Assembly: GCA_038030265.1 (NCBI GenBank) | Contig: CM075942.1 | Span: 39,460,751 to 39,524,750, forward strand | Direction: 5' to 3' | DNA from: Corythucha ciliata | Lineage: Eukaryota; Arthropoda; Insecta; Hemiptera; Tingidae | DNA length: 64,000 nt | Part shown: piece by piece, positions 1 through 14,151 of the stretch | How the letters are laid out: each line of letters starts with the position of its first letter | Position numbering within the stretch: the first letter of the stretch is position 1 | Translations under genes and position numbers: made by a program | Notes under the pieces: model-generated | Databases searched by the model: none | What the model was told of the DNA's origin: nothing | The model's input: the letters and a program-made list of their open reading frames with translations, nothing else

Positions 1-1099
1 CAAGAATCAAAGGCCTGATAGGAGAGCTTTTACAATGTGAGGGGGGGGGGGGGTTCAAACCCCTCACCTTCACGCAGCAAAACCCTCATTCATCCTCCTA
101 TGGTGATGGCGTCCTTCGAATACCTACATATGTCAACCCCCACCCCACGCGGGCGTTTTTGAAGCGATTTGCCTAACCTCTAGCGGGAAGGGGTAATCCT
201 GCTGTTGCGGCGACTTATTTTTTGACACAAAATTTAAAATCGCAGTGGCGAAGAAATCCACACGGCATTCAGGGAGCAAAATTCTGAACCGAAATTCAGG
301 TAGTGTAGCCCGTTACCACTTCACACATTTTGACCCAATTTATTTAATTTTGAATATTCCTATACACAATAACCATGTCAGCCCCAAGAAGCATAGGATA
401 GATGAGGTTATCAGGAGCTGATCGAAAGGGGGGAGGGCACCCTGGGCGCGCGCCCTCTCTGGAAAAACGTGGAGAAAGTTTTTTGTACCCCCCCCCCCCA
501 TAAGAAAGACTGTGGATCTGCGCCTGAAGGTATGATGGTGACGGCCCAACTCGGTGTGAGGACGAAAAACGTTAGTTTCAATCGTTTATAGTGCGCGAAA
601 AGTCCAACGATTTTTTAGGGGTGCGGATTCTCAGTTCGGCCATATTGTGGGGTCACATAGTGACATAGTCAGTATGGCCATTTTCAATTTTCACCAGGCG
701 ATTCGTAGGTTGCGCCATCTTGGACCCAGTTGGAGGTAAGGCACAGATCCCACGAACCAAGCCCTTCTGCTCCGCCTTTAGTGAGAGGACAATTTTTATC
801 GCACGACTTGACGACAGTGACTTCTCCCGGGACTTTTAAGGGCCCTACATTTGAGCTTGATTTATCACATGACACAAAAGTATCAATTTCGGGGCCGATA
901 GTCTGGTCTTGAGGCGAACACGTTCGACTATGAACTGAGCTGATTGAGTTGCTTAGGGCACCACTCCCACCCTCTCCTTCTCGGCGAATTGTTTTAGCCA
1001 TGGGCAGCTAGCCGCAGTTTTGACATATTTATGTTCTAAAATACTTATTCGAGCGTGAAACTACAAGTTTAAGTTGTGGGGACCCAAAACTGGACACTT
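1..1099. other. unassigned AT-rich sequence
   Basis: No recognisable gene or element. It contains a G run near 40-52 and a C run near 487-499. The short open frames here overlap each other on both strands and show no protein-like composition or motif. Confidence 0.5.
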
Positions 1100-1610
1100 T
1101 AGCCATCAGAGTTGAAGGTCAAAATCGTGTGAAACTACCGATTCAAGGGAACATTGTTTTTTTCACACACCGAGTCGAGGGGAAAATTCAGGATAAACGC
1201 CGCAACAATGAAGGACAAATTGACGGGGACAAAAATACCCCATTGTGGAGTAAAATTCACGCTTGTCTCACCCAGTGCAATATTTCAGTGGAACATCACA
1301 TTCAGGGCAAAATTCACGCTAAACGGAGAAAAGTTATAAATATGTGAAAAACAATAAAGGAGAAACGCCACGTGAATGAAAAAAAATCACCTGACGACAT
1401 GTTCTAGGCAAAATTTTTGCAAAACGCCACATTCAAGACGGAATTTTCGCGAAAACTTCAACGTATTTTTCCTCTTCGCCAGGAGGGGAGAGGGGAGCAC
1501 AGATCCGCTCTCTCAACCAGACGATTGAGGGAGCATTCGCTCTCCCTAAACCTCACTTTCCGCCTCAAAAATCGGTTCTTTTCGATTCGGTCCAAAGAAT
1601 TTTTTTCGGT
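1100..1610. repeat. degenerate short-unit tandem region
   Basis: Loosely repeated blocks built around 'aaaattcacgc', 'aaacgcc' and 'cattcaaggg' recur at irregular 30-60 bp spacing. Divergence is high, so the unit length is approximate. Short open frames here follow the repeat phase and are not taken as genes. Confidence 0.45.
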
Positions 1611-3143
1611 CTGATCTTCGGCCCGGTCCGACAAAAAAAAATAGGTCCGGCCTTATATCAGTCCTGTTCGGACATTAATATTTTTCGGTCCGGATCGGTA
1701 CTTATCGAAAGCGTAAGATACCGTAAGCTAAAAAATATGGCTTATAGCCCTAGAGCCACTTTTAGTCGATTTGTTTCTTTGGCCTCTCCATAAAGTATCA
1801 GTGCCTACACAAATCTGCATCCGAACCGCGCGCGCAACACGTTTAACGTTTCAGGCGTTGCCTCTAACCCAGGCTCTGATGATAATAGGTATGTTTCTCC
1901 TCATCACATGCAGCGAAAAAGTGTATGGAGGAAAGAATATTGATCAATAACAAGGGACATGCCAAACTCATCAGTTATTGAACTTATTGAGCAGATTTAT
2001 GGATGGAAATTAGCTTATGTCAGCAGCTGAGTGGTGATTTGGGAAGTGCCAATCGCAGAGCGTGTGAAGATTGGGAATCATAAAAATGTTTATTTCTATT
2101 TCTTACGATTGTCTTTCATATTTACGGCTAAGCAGAAAAGAGTGATGGTAAAAAAAAAAGCGTCAACTGACACTGAAAACTAAAAAAATTGTAATCTCAC
2201 TTTATGAACTTCGTATAGCAAAAATCTCCACTCCCAATCCAGTTTGCTGATAAAAAATAAAGGAGGCAAAAATACGCTGCTTCTTCCAACTTTTCGTTTA
2301 TTCCTTGGTTTAAAGGAAAAGTTGCGGATACACTGAAATTTGCATATTTATCTAAAGGACTCCCTACTTAGGCTCACCTCTTTTCCACACGGCACTCGAT
2401 CCTCCTCAAATATTTGCCCAAAGCATCTCCGAGAAGATATATTTTCTTTTCGACGGAAAAAGTTGCTCAATTGGGTCGCTTAAGTTGTTGAAAAAGAAAA
2501 GGGAGTTTAGATCCCTTTCTTTCCCTCCATTCAGTGCCACTCTTCCTATTGCCACCGTCGCGCTTACATAAATTCATCGCCATTCACACATAGGTAGGTA
2601 GGTAATATCGAAACAAGACACAATAAGAAAAAAAAATCCTCTTTACGCTCGACAGGCGAAGGAGATTTGCTTTCGGCATGTTCTTGGAATAGCCAAGTAG
2701 TGACGAAGTTAGAAGAAAAAAAAAAGAAAGAAGAAAAAACTTGGGAAGTCGGAAGCGGAATGAAAAAGGAAGGCGAAGAGTGAGTGTAGCCTCAAGCTTT
2801 AAGAAGACTCAATATCGCTTACTCAATACCGGCTCAAGTCAAGCGTTCATATCAAACTCCTCGCACAAATTCACATGTACGCGCCTCTGCTTCTTCCCTA
2901 GTCGAATGCGGTGAGTCGTCGAATGTCAATCAATAAGCCGTGAGAGGGAGTGAGTTAGCGAAGATAGTGATGGGGGGGGGGGGCTGGTGAGATGGATGTA
3001 TTCTACTTTTTTAAAGAAAAATCGGCGTCTTGCTCTTTTTCCCCTCCCTCGTTCATTTTTTATTTGAATGGCCATCAACAAACGTTTACCATCATTCGCA
3101 GTTGAATTGAGTGTAGCAAGATTATTTTTTAGACCAAACCTAA
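1611..3143. other. unassigned sequence
   Basis: A local cluster of 'ttcggtccgg'-like words lies at about 1578-1700, and a short TAGG run near 2592. Otherwise I see only A-rich and purine-rich stretches (2700-2770) and no gene. Confidence 0.45.
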
Positions 3144-4690
3144 CAGTCCAGTCAAACGGTAGTTCCACGTGGACAAAAATCTCGTCTTCGATTTTTTCAC
3201 ATTATTCTATGTTTTTTGGGGTGAGGAACACGAATCTGAAGAGATCCTACAAAATTTCCCTGTGCGTTTTGAGAAAATCGCGAAAAACTACTCATTTTTC
3301 GCACTTTTTTCAGTTTATTGCTTATAACTCCTTAATGACGCATTCTACGGAAAATGTTAACCTCTCACATTTTGAAAAGCATTGAATTCTGCGTCGAATC
3401 GTTCTTTCTTTTGTCACAATTGACCAAGCCGTTCACTGGTATTAATTTTTTGAAATGGTCATTATTAGCCACTTTTGGTAAAATTAATAAAAATGACTAA
3501 GGCAGCTGCAACTTAAAAACGGCTGTTCCAATTGAAAAATGTCAAGAAATCAAAGTTTTCAGAATTGAATTTTACATAAGTGAAAAGCCTTGAAACCTAC
3601 AGGAAAAATCAGTGGTATCAGTTAGCGACAAAAAACGCGAAAAAAGGTGGCCCAAAAACTCAGAAAACGTTTTTCTGTACATTTTTGCCAGTAGCTCGAG
3701 AACTAGTAGTCTAATTTTTTTCTATGAAAAACGATCTGAAAGCTGATTGAATTTTCTATCAGACCTATTATATGAAATTTCATTTGAAGATTAATATAAG
3801 ACTGGGCCATAACGTCAAACAATTTCAAATTTGCTGCAAAAAAAACAACGTTTTTTTGTCACATTTCGGCCTATAACTAAAAAACTATCCATCCGATTAA
3901 ACTTTAAAGAATTCATCTGAAAGCTCGTTAAATTTCCTATAAGGAGTCATCTATGGCACTTTTATACAGACCCGATAAGTTGCAATAAAAAGAAGTGGGA
4001 AATTCGCAAAACGAGTAATTTCCCAATAACTCCTTTCTTCAGCCGAACGTTTTTGCCTATAACTATCGAACGAAGCCTTCGATGAAAATTGCACTATTTT
4101 TCAGTGAAAGCTGGTGAAATTTACAGTCAGAAACCATATTTGCCACATTTTTCAAGGCCCGGAAAATATTCTATTCAGGGCAATGAAAATAGGAAAATAG
4201 GTTTTGTTTTTTAAAAAAGTGGCTATGCCCACTAACTTTGTCCACAAATGTTAAAACTCAACATATCACCAGTATTATAGGTAGCGTCAGAGATTACATC
4301 ACTCAACTGAGAGTTGAACTACTTTCATTTTATCACACACTTTTGCCAAAAGCGACTAAAAATGACCATTTTAAAAAAAATCAATACCAGCGAAACGGCT
4401 GGGTCAATTGTGACAAAAGAAAGAACGATTCGACGCAGAATTCAATGCTTTTCAAAAACTGAGAGGTTAACATTTTCCGTAGAATGCGTCATTAAGGAGT
4501 TATGAGCAATAAACTGAAGAAAGTGCGAAAATGAGTAGTTTTTCGCGATTTTCTCAAAACGCACTGGGAAATTTTGTTGGATCTCATCAGATTCGTGTTC
4601 CTCACCCCAAAAAACATAGAATAAAGTGAAAAAATCAAAGACGAGATTTTGTCCACGCATGGTATTTTTTTTATACGATTTGACTGGACT
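3144..4690. mobile_element. family A element with long inverted ends, copy 1
   Basis: The left arm (about 3144-3490) and right arm (about 4345-4690) are reverse complements over roughly 340 bp at high but imperfect identity. Both ends begin AGTCCAGTCAAA reading inward. About 850 bp of non-coding DNA lies between. The right half recurs at 39.15-41.09 kb, which confirms a mobile family. I see no transposase and no clear target-site duplication, so the superfamily is unknown. Open frames inside the arms are mirror images and unlikely to be translated. Confidence 0.75.
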
Positions 4691-5490
4691 ACTAAGGGAT
4701 TTTCCAAGATGTTTTCTTTATAAAGTCGAATTAACTCAATTGCAGTTAAGTGTCATTTTTTCCTGAGGCAGTGAGGCCCGCCCCTGTTCTGCGCGAGATT
4801 TAAGCCCCGTCCACACTTTGTAACAAATTAGTACCGTTCCGTTCCTCCGAACGGAAGAAATTATTTGTTCGGAGCAGGCCCGGAATGACGTTATTTTCGT
4901 TAGGGGGCCGCCCTAATTTTTGGCGCCCCTTTTTTATGCCCTGTTTTTGTGCCCTTTATATCATCCCCTCCCTCTCCCATACCACATTAATGCAGGAGTT
5001 AAAATGTAAGGTAACTAGGTCACGGATCTGTTGGATCTGCTTTCAGCTGGAAATCGATGTTTTTATCGATCACCAAACGTATGGTGGAATTAAAACTAAA
5101 ACCAGAGTTAGCGGCTTAGATTCCGGTGCATAAAATGTTTATAGGTTATAAATAATCAATACTAGGAACACAAAATTTAAACTTTTTTTATTCAACACTT
5201 CGGGTAAGTTTACACTGTCCGCTTTTGCCCTTCCGCTGAGGTTAACGGACATTGACCAACACCATAATTCTAATAAGCCTGTCAGCAGCTGTTGGGATTG
5301 CCCGGGTTTGTTCCCTTGCATTTTCACTCCGGTTTTGCGGAAAGGAGCCACCAATCCAATCTACCAAAATGGAAGTATGGTGTTCGTGAAAAAAATCGAA
5401 CCCGAGCTGACTTCACATTCATGATTTACATCCTCAGAAAAGTTGAAAAAAGTGGTTTTCGGCATGCCTTCGTGTCGGTCTGTCGCTTTT
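4691..5490. other. unassigned sequence
   Basis: No gene, repeat or RNA feature recognised. Short open frames on both strands overlap and resemble no family I know. Confidence 0.4.
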
Positions 5491-6110
5491 TTTTCTGGAT
5501 AAATTGCATGAAAATCTGGCCTTTGTTTTGAGAAAAAATAATTTATCGGACATGTTCTCCCCGTACCAAAATGTCGTTTTAAGATATAACTTCAAAACAA
5601 GAGATTTCATATTTTTTTTAAATATTTTTTTCGGATTTCTCGTGAAATTTCCTTGCGAATTAAACACAATATTGCCGAAAAATTCAACTTTTTTTTTTTA
5701 GCCAAATTCGTCTTTTTTAGCGCAAAAGGACCAGTAGCACAAAATGACGGTCGAAATTGCAAAAAAGGGCCGCAAGACCCCTTTGTACCTTAATTGCAAA
5801 TATTTGTGCCCGAAAAAAACTGAGATTAAGCAAAAATTGTGGGTGGAGTAGGATTTGGCGTGACTACGTCAAAAATAATTTGCCACAGAATTACATCTAG
5901 CTGTTTCTTGGTATGAAAAACGCGAATATGAACTTGGTTTTGAAAGTAAATCATTTCCCAGGCATGTTCTCCCCGTAGCAGAATAGTATTTTCGGTATTA
6001 ACTTCGAAACAATTGGTACTGAAATTTTGTAACTATTTTGTTCGGATTTCTCGTACAATTTCCGTGCGAATTGACTACAACGTTGCCGAAAACAAACTCC
6101 TTTTTTGTCA
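5491..6110. repeat. diverged direct repeat, about 416-bp spacing
   Basis: The words 'catgttctccccgta', 'ttcggatttctcgt' and 'ttgccgaaaa' occur in the same order at about 5547-5690 and again at about 5963-6100. This indicates an old tandem or direct duplication of a roughly 150-bp segment. Confidence 0.6.
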
Positions 6111-6931
6111 TCTTGTATTTATAGGTCAGAAGTGTTCGAGAAAAAAATAACTCTGAAAATCCTACCCATTCAGAGGTAAATTTTTGGCAGCCCAAAACCC
6201 GAAGTGTTTTGGAACTTCTTTTAGTTTCTTCTAAATATCCCGAAAATGAGTTACTTTCGAGGAAAATCTTCTCTCACAAAACTTGTTGAGCATTAAATTT
6301 CCTACAACTTTTGTATGTAAAGTAGTTTTCCACGACGAATGAGAAACGGGCTACAGCAATTGTTGTTCTAAAATAGTCGAAGGTCCTAAAATCGCCTTTT
6401 TTCGACCCAAGTATACTCATTGTGCTTCACTTTGGACTATTTTGTAAATTTTTTTTTTTCGCTGGAGGGGAGAGTTGAAAATGGAGTGACGATTCATAGT
6501 TATAGATAGTCGTTGATGGATAAGGGTCGGTAATTGAAGATTATAGTCGATTGAGGGTTGATTATTGATTATGTGCGATGCAGAATTGTGAATTTAGGGT
6601 TATGGACATTTTCGTGTTTGAGGAACGAACACTGCGTGATTGATGATTCAGGGATTGTGTGGAGGACTACACAATACTTCCATGTTCCCGTTTTTGGTGT
6701 TCGTCAATAATGCATCCAAAAAAAATAAACAAGAAAACTTCCATGGCCGTATCAATTTTTTCAGTGCTCCGAACCCTCCGATTTCATGCTGGTTAAAGGG
6801 TAACATGGGCGCGCGAGTTTTATTTCGCATTTTTCGCCCTGTGGACAGTTGGAAGCGCTAGAATCATGACTCCGTTTACCCCCCCCCCCCCCCCCAAGAA
6901 ACTTTTCTTTATAGAATGTAGAAGCGCCTTG
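6111..6931. other. unassigned sequence
   Basis: A long C run lies at about 6880-6895. No coding or element signal recognised. Confidence 0.4.
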
Positions 6932-7073
6932 CTTTGGGTCCGTTCCAGTGTTTTGCTAGTGCTGCACTAATGTTGAAAACCATGTGATCCATTGACTTAT
7001 TTTGAAAAATTGAATGAAACCTGATGATTTTCTTTAAAAAAGTAGTACTCGCTGACCAATGGAACAGACCTAA
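6932..7073. mobile_element. short MITE, family E
   Basis: About 140 bp bounded by imperfect inverted ends: 'ctttgggtccgttcca' on the left against the reverse complement of 'tggaacagacctaag' on the right, with similarity continuing inward. A related sequence lies at about 48.73-48.86 kb, sharing the centre 'attgaatgaaa...tgatgattttctt'. It is non-coding. Confidence 0.6.
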
Positions 7074-10000
7074 GCCGATGAATTTTCAGAAATAGAATAT
7101 TTTATTGAAAATTAAAATTTCATAAGTGTACGCACGGTTAGAGGGAGATCTTGAGCACAGTGCTAAACACATTTTAGCCAACCAACCCCCCCTCTAGTAA
7201 GGTAGGGAGTAGGTACAACTGAAATGTATTTAATTCCGGGAAGGAACGAAACAATGCCGATTTTATAACGTGAATCTTTGTTTAATATGTATGTATAAAA
7301 ATGGAGCGCACTATAGCAAAAATTCTCGTCTGTTCCTATAGCGATTTGTAAAACTCCCCTCCCCCCACATAGTATTCTGAAGAATGCCGATTCTGCCAGT
7401 CATTCTGTTCAGAGCCCTATATTTTATATTTTATTTTATTTTTTGTCATTGTATTATCGTTCTCTCTGGACCCTACAGCAATTTAGATCAATACAGGGTG
7501 GGAACTTGAACACTCGGGAAGCTTAGGTTTTTACTGTCGTTGATCTCTTATATACCACTCCATTCGTACGTTACATTTCACATCCCACGTCTCCACCACA
7601 TCCGAATAATAATTAATACCTTCCCCTCCGTACTACAATCTCTCAACTTGAATCCATAGTCGGAGGGGGGACGATTTGAGGTGTCAACACTTCTATGGTT
7701 CATCGTCGCATTTGATTGCCTCTGTCTGAAAATTGGTTATAACCGCGGAGAGGGCAAGGAGATACAGGGAAGGTTCTATGGAAAGCAGATTGCGTCAATC
7801 GGCCTAAAAGGGCTGTACCCTCTTCCGCCTCACATCACTTAAAGTGCCTGTCAGCTCTCGGAATCCTAATTTGAACGTTGCGATTACACCCGAGTATGAG
7901 AACCCGTTCACGATTCTCGGCGGCTAATCGACTTCGAACAATGGAGAAAATGAAATTAAATTCATGAAAGATGAATCTTTTTCTGAGGCGAGTGGTTGAT
8001 AAGAGATATTATTCCTCACGGACCCCCTTTGAAACTAAAGGTTCCGTTACACTATATTCTCTCTAGTTGGAGGATTAATACGGGGGAGAGTATAAAATTT
8101 TTATTCAGTTTTGCAAACACGATATGCTGCGGTGATCCTTGATCCGCTTTAATGAAATACTGCCTAATAGGTATCTACCGGAAAACGAATGTTATCAGAC
8201 GTATTTTCAATATCAAATGTCACAAGCAGGACAATTTTAAGCATAAAATAAAAATTCCTAATGCCAACTTATTTCTGATAGGTCCACAAAAAACTCATTT
8301 TCCATTGATATGCAGAAAGCTTCATTTTAGGGATTTTTCATTGTGCTAATGTTCCATGTCATTTTTAAGAAATACTGGTGCAACTTTTTTCTCTTGCCTC
8401 AAACTAGCTAGAGTTCCAACCATGAATTAAAAATGCGTGGAGTCCCCCATCACAGGAGGTGCCGTGATATTTTAGGTAAATTAACCATTAAAAGGACTGC
8501 CTTACGCCTGACTGGGAGTGGTACTCATGCTGGAATTGCAAGCATGCGGAAAGCTTTACTCTATGTTTATATGTACATAGAGCGCATATATCAACAACAT
8601 TTATCTCTATACCATTGTCTGACGAATAAAAGCGCAACTGTGCAATGATAACCGCACTCTGTGACAATTTACTTTCAGTCAATTTACACCAACGATACCT
8701 GGATTGCTCCAGGAAAGTTGCTGGATAGTTGGCTGGAGGGGTGTGGAGGGGGTGCGCCGACCCCTGATAAAATAGTGACCGATTTCACACCTTTCTTTCC
8801 GTTTTTTTTTTTTTTTTTTTTTTTCGTGTAGTTATGGCTAGTGGGTCCTTATTTTGAAACCCGATCCCTCTCATCCACTTTCTGATGGCCCCACTTTATC
8901 AGCAGTGATGAGCAAACCGCAGTTCTTTTCTAATACCGTTGATTCACACTCGACCATGAAAATAGGTATAGATAACACTTACTCATAATCAACCACATTC
9001 GGCACTCTGCGCCAGGGTAAAATAAAGGATGAACAAGTCGGCTGAGCTTACCTGAAACAAACAAAAAATACCTAACATTTATTTCATATAACATATTATG
9101 TATTCATGTTGCATGATATGCTCAATATATTTAATTAATACTTTTTTCACCTGTAAATCTCTCAAATTTGCATATCCTTTCATTTTCATCAGTTACTGTG
9201 CATAAACAGGTACTTTCGTTAGAATTTATCCAAATTGAGTACAACTACATAAATAGGGGAAAGTGACCTAATACGAGATACTTTTTTTTAGACACGCAAA
9301 AAAAAAACGGAGCTCGTGCAGCTTTCTTCTTTCTAGATCTTCATTTTCAGTCGTCCCTCCATCAAATATTGAGCTCATTCCTACTCTTTCATTCTATGCA
9401 CACTCACTTAATTATTCATTTCCCCCGCCTTCCATAACGTCACATGCGGCCTAGGTGCGCTTTTGGCCTTTATTTGCCGCCGAAAACATATTCAAACACG
9501 CCCCACACCTCTTTTGAAAAATTCAGAGGGGTTTCTATCCAACAATAAATTTTCTTGTTTCTCATTAAGATTTATGACGTTGAAGATCCTAAAAGTGATA
9601 TCAAGAATTAAAGAGACGAAAGCGTGTGTGCTACATATTATAAAGTGAAATTGTTCATTCTGAACCTTTTTCTGTAACTGTGTGTAATAAATAGCGGACT
9701 AAAGAATTTAAACTTAACCTCCTCCGCACACATCGATCGCTGCAGAGAACGAAATGAAAATTAGAAGCAAGTTAAATTCTTGAATTGAAGTGGGCGGGTT
9801 GGAAAAGCAAAGTTGACGAACAACTTATTTCTTTAATCCTATTTTGGGGCAAAAGGTTTGTCTTCTATAGCAGTCCTCGCCTACCCCTACCCTACCCCTC
9901 CATTCACTCTATCACAACTCTCTTTTCTTCTTCATTGGTCCTTACAAATGACATTTAACTTTGTTTTAAACACGGCTGATTGCCGCGAGCACCTTGTAGA

Positions 10001-10926
10001 AACTTGGAGGAATGAAACGAGAAGAGAAGTGAGAGACTAATAGCAACAGCGAGAGAGAAAAAGGATGAGCTGCGAGCCAAATTGTCCTGCCAAGTTGTTT
10101 TCATTAATTAAGACCTTAAATCGTCAACAAACCTCTTTACAATGGTAACAGTTTGTGAATTACTTCGTGCTCTAAACAGTTCCAAGGCGCTTTTAACCCT
10201 GAAATTGAAAACAAATTGAGTTTTAGTTGTACTGAGTTTTCTACGTACAAGGTGTGTACAATGAGTCTTTTTATTACTATTCGAAAATCTTAAAGCAACG
10301 AGAAACAGTGGCTTTCAAGCCTAGCCGGTGCGAAATGCACGGTTTTCAACCTACAGTTCCGAGACTGGTGGCCATTAGAATTATAGCAGTGCCTGGCATT
10401 AGTCCTGGTACACGCGGGAAACTTTTAGGAGGCGTGCATTGGGAACTTGCCTCGAACGCTTGAAAGAAGTAGACCTACACATTTTAATTAATTGAAATAG
10501 GTGAACAATTATTACAATCTGGCATTAAGACGTCAGGCAAAAACTCTTGTACCGAAATACGGGCGTCACTCGTTTCGGCCAGGGGCGGTTTTAGGCCTCA
10601 GTGACGGGGGTGGCGGTAAAGTATTCTCAACCTTTTCTCCCACCACACTTAAACTACCCGCCTAATTTCTTTATTTTCTTTGAAAAAAAAACAAAAAAAA
10701 AAACAATAGCCCGAAAGCCCACTGTCTTTGTTTCCAAAGTCTGGGTTTTGTATTGCAGTGTCAGATATCAACTCAAGAATCTGGGTGAATTTGGTGTTAG
10801 AGATTTGACTAAAACAAAAATCTTGGAATACGGTCCAGAATACAGAACATTCTATCTTGGCTGAAGTAATTTTTTAGCCTATCTTTCATCCACCCAACTG
10901 ATGTAGAATAGTATATTTCATATCAA
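7074..10926. other. unassigned sequence, no gene recognised
   Basis: Mostly AT-rich unique-looking DNA. It has a T run at about 8803-8824 and an isolated 'atacagggtg' word at about 7492, like the ends of the element at 15.24 kb. Open frames of 60-87 codons occur on both strands without family resemblance. Confidence 0.4.
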
Positions 10927-11009
10927 GAGCAGAAAGTGAGAAATATCGAGCGAGCGTTGTTTGGCGAGCGAGGCAATTACGCGAGCAACGATATTTCACT
11001 TTTTGCTCG
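10927..11009. repeat. short inverted repeat
   Basis: 'gagcagaaagtgagaaatat' is answered by the near reverse complement 'atatttcactttttgctc', with further 'gcgagc' repeats between. It could be a minimal MITE or a hairpin; no target duplication is obvious. Confidence 0.55.
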
Positions 11010-12959
11010 AATTGTGAACGCCATTTTTCGTACGACCATTTGCATAATTTATTCCCTGATAATTACATAAAGAAAATACTAGTGAGATTTTTATGAAGTA
11101 AAAACCTGAACGTCTGTCAAGCGCTAGTGTATCGAACAGCTGACTGGCGGAATTTTGAAAATACGTGAACGCTTTTCTACTAGTTAACCTCCCGATTAAA
11201 TTTTAAATTAACTTTATCCCATTCCAAAAATTACATACCTACGTAACTAAACTAATAGCTCATTTTTTTAAAACTGTAAGCTAAAATCGGTTAAAATCGC
11301 TCCGTCCGACAGCTTCTAAAAAATAAATTCGTTAATAAAACGAAAAAAAAAGGAAAACTACCGCTCATCGAGTCATTACCTTCGAGAAGACATGAAGCAG
11401 CGTGCGATATCGCACGCTCCTAACATACGCGTATGATATATTCATCTTTCTTGAGAGGTTTTGGGTTCGGAAAGCTGTGCTTTCTTTACTGGTCTTGCGA
11501 AAAGGTAGAACAGGTGCTGCGAGTGGCTTCACCTTACTCGTCCACACTCCACACGGTCTCACTCCCCTCGCTCACCCTCTCACGCTTTCTCCCGGTCGTG
11601 GTTCACGCGGATTCACATGACAGGCACGAGTATTTATCGCCCAAGTTTAGCGCAACACGGAGGCTTTTCTGCCAAACCCCAACGCCCTTCCCTCCTCGGC
11701 CACACTCACTCTCGTGCAACGTCTTTTGTCCATTGTACCCCAACCGCATAAAAGAGAAAGATCGTCCGTCGTACATAAACACGCCTCATAAACAACTAAA
11801 TCTCACTCCCTTGCTCAATTCTTTGAAAATGATGAAAAGCCACGATACTTCCTATTGTTTCAATTCAAACGAGCTGCTTCGAACAGTTTTTTCTTCTTTT
11901 TTTTCTTTTATTTATAGAATACTACCTTCCTTATGTAATAAGGAAATTTCACGCGCATAGAGACTTAAATTTCATGAGCGTTGATTAAGCGAGAGCATTT
12001 CAGTGAGGAGAAGTACCGGCTCTAATTAAGAGCCTTCTCAGCCCAACCCCAGTTCGGTACCCCTCGGGAAATCGAGGAACAGCCCGGTGCATCCCCTTCA
12101 TAATATTTTCTCTTCCTCTTCAAACTTCATAACTCCACTAATTAAAATGCCGCTCAACTGAACTAGATCGCTAGCAAGAACCCCTAAATAATTCAATATG
12201 CTAATAACGTCTGTTTACACATATTGTAAAGGTATACAATGAGGGTAGTCACATCAAAAATTTAAGTGGCCGTCATATCACAATAACATAAGTTCAGCGT
12301 TCAAGTTAAACGATGTATGCCCTAAATGTAGTGGTGAACAAGGGGTAGCAGGAGCCAACAAGAGCCCTTCAAAGAAGGGAAATATGATAATTGAAAAAAC
12401 AACTCTTATAACCGCATATGGCCTAAGTTGGTGAGTCATTGCACACAAAGTTCCCTTGGTGATCACTCATTCATAAAATGAAATATTTCAGCTTTCGTTC
12501 ATTTCAATTTGGGGAACCCTCCGTCCCTCTCGACTGAACCTTCGTATGATATACAAAAAAAATAATTTTTGAATGAAACGAGAAGATCCTGTTGCAATGC
12601 CCCATATACACGCAGTATAGAGGACCATGAACCAATGAAGTAAGCCCAAAATACATAACATACTATATTTAAACCGTTCAACCATGAAAATTGTATTTGC
12701 TTAGAAATGATTCATTCTCGAAAAGCAGAAACGGTAGGGTTTTCACATTCTGCATAATTATACATATAGCACTGCGCGGTCAATAAGCCCAAAAACGCTG
12801 AAGCATATTTTGCTTGAAAAGAGCTGATATACATGTCCATACGGTTCAAATTATAGACATTCCTGTCTATAATAAACGACCATCAGCACCAGGGTGTGTT
12901 TCTGCTACTTTAAGGTGAGTTTTACATAATAACAACTTTCATCGCGTCCTCGGCTAGAT
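11010..12959. other. unassigned sequence
   Basis: A 175-codon open frame (11433-11960, +) and shorter ones exist, but they look low-complexity, have no motif and overlap opposite frames. A short perfect palindrome (gcgtgcgatatcgcacgc) lies near 11400. Confidence 0.4.
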
Positions 12960-14148
12960 TGATCCCACATTTCAGGGATTTTTGCTCTTTCAAAAATTAA
13001 ATTTCATCACATTGGCTCGCGGACTTTGTTCGTTCAAAACCCTAACTGGGAGATTTATTCTCATTATGAATAATTATGGATTATGCTCATGAGTCACGAC
13101 TGCAGCACCTTCTCATATAAAATTCGCTGTTTTGGTTAATTATAAAAACTAACTTGGCTCTTTCAAAACTAAATTTCTTGGCTAGTTCGAAAAACGAATG
13201 TGGCTCTCCCAAAAATGAAATTCTCGGATTTGGTTAGTTTCTTTTTTCAAAAAATTCGGTACGTTTCTTTTGTTCAAAAACTAAATTTCGTGTCATTTTT
13301 GCTCTTACAAAAAAAATACATGGGTAGAAAATCCATAAATGTGATGGCGTATGTTCGAAGCATTTTCTCCCAGAAGACTTCAGTGACCAAGGGCCGTATT
13401 CAGAAACCCATCTTTACGAGGACTTAACTAAAGGAGTTGAAAAATGTGATGGTTTATAAAAATGGGTCATCTGTTTTGAAGCGCTTAAAGGAGATGTAAA
13501 GGTTAAGGTTGGTTTCTGAATGCGGGCCCAAGTGTAGATTAATTTTACATGATCATGATCCGTGCTGTGCGTGTAGGCCTGGGTCCAGAATGTTGGGCAC
13601 AGGGGTCATGGCCCCCTCTTGGATTCGAGGTCACTTTTGCTAAAAATCATCAAAATACCATCCCAAATTTTAGAGTCTTTCTTCAAAGCCACCGGTTTCA
13701 TTCAGAAACGGTTGATGCTGAAATGAGGAATACAGTCGGTTCCTACCCAAAACTCAACAGATTGGCCGCTAGCGTACCTTCAAGCCATGGGCGTAACGAT
13801 GGATTGTCCGTGATTCATCGGTAACAAGTGAACAAAACGGACGATTTCTGAGCCTCCTTTCTCTTCTTTCATGACCGTGGTTACATCAATGGCAATAATC
13901 CAAGGATTTCACCCCTTTAAACCCCTATTTCGTGGGTTTGACCTTTCAAAGTCCGAGCATCACGGATTGTTGCACTCACAGAACCCAATCACGCGGGTTT
14001 TGCTCTTTTAAGAAGCCAATTTCGCAGAATCGACGTCCTAGAACGCCAGTTTCACGAGAATTGCCCATTCAAGAAGCCAATTTCACGGGGTTTACTCATT
14101 CAAAAAAGCAATTCCATGGTTTCGGTTCCTTCAATAAGGCGATTACAC
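12960..14148. repeat. degenerate array, part 1
   Basis: Units of about 40-50 bp follow the pattern 'ttcaagaagccaatttcac' then 'gggtttgctc', with much drift, from about 12960 to 14148. Similar units resume at about 18428-18560. The 14.15-18.43 kb block therefore interrupts one original array. A MITE at 13391-13529 also sits inside it. Open frames across this stretch are repeat-driven. Confidence 0.65.
13391..13529. mobile_element. MITE family F, copy 1
   Basis: A 139-bp element with ends GGGCCGTATTCAGAAACC and its near reverse complement. It is very close in sequence to 14152-14289 and related to 56755-56894. Flanking triplets are similar (CAA/AAG) but less clean than in copy 2. Non-coding. 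Confidence 0.85.
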
Positions 14149-14151
14149 TAA

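Noticed and set aside
11433..11960. 175-codon open frame, plus strand
   Set aside because: No motif or recognisable family and biased composition; overlaps another open frame, and nothing supports a gene start.
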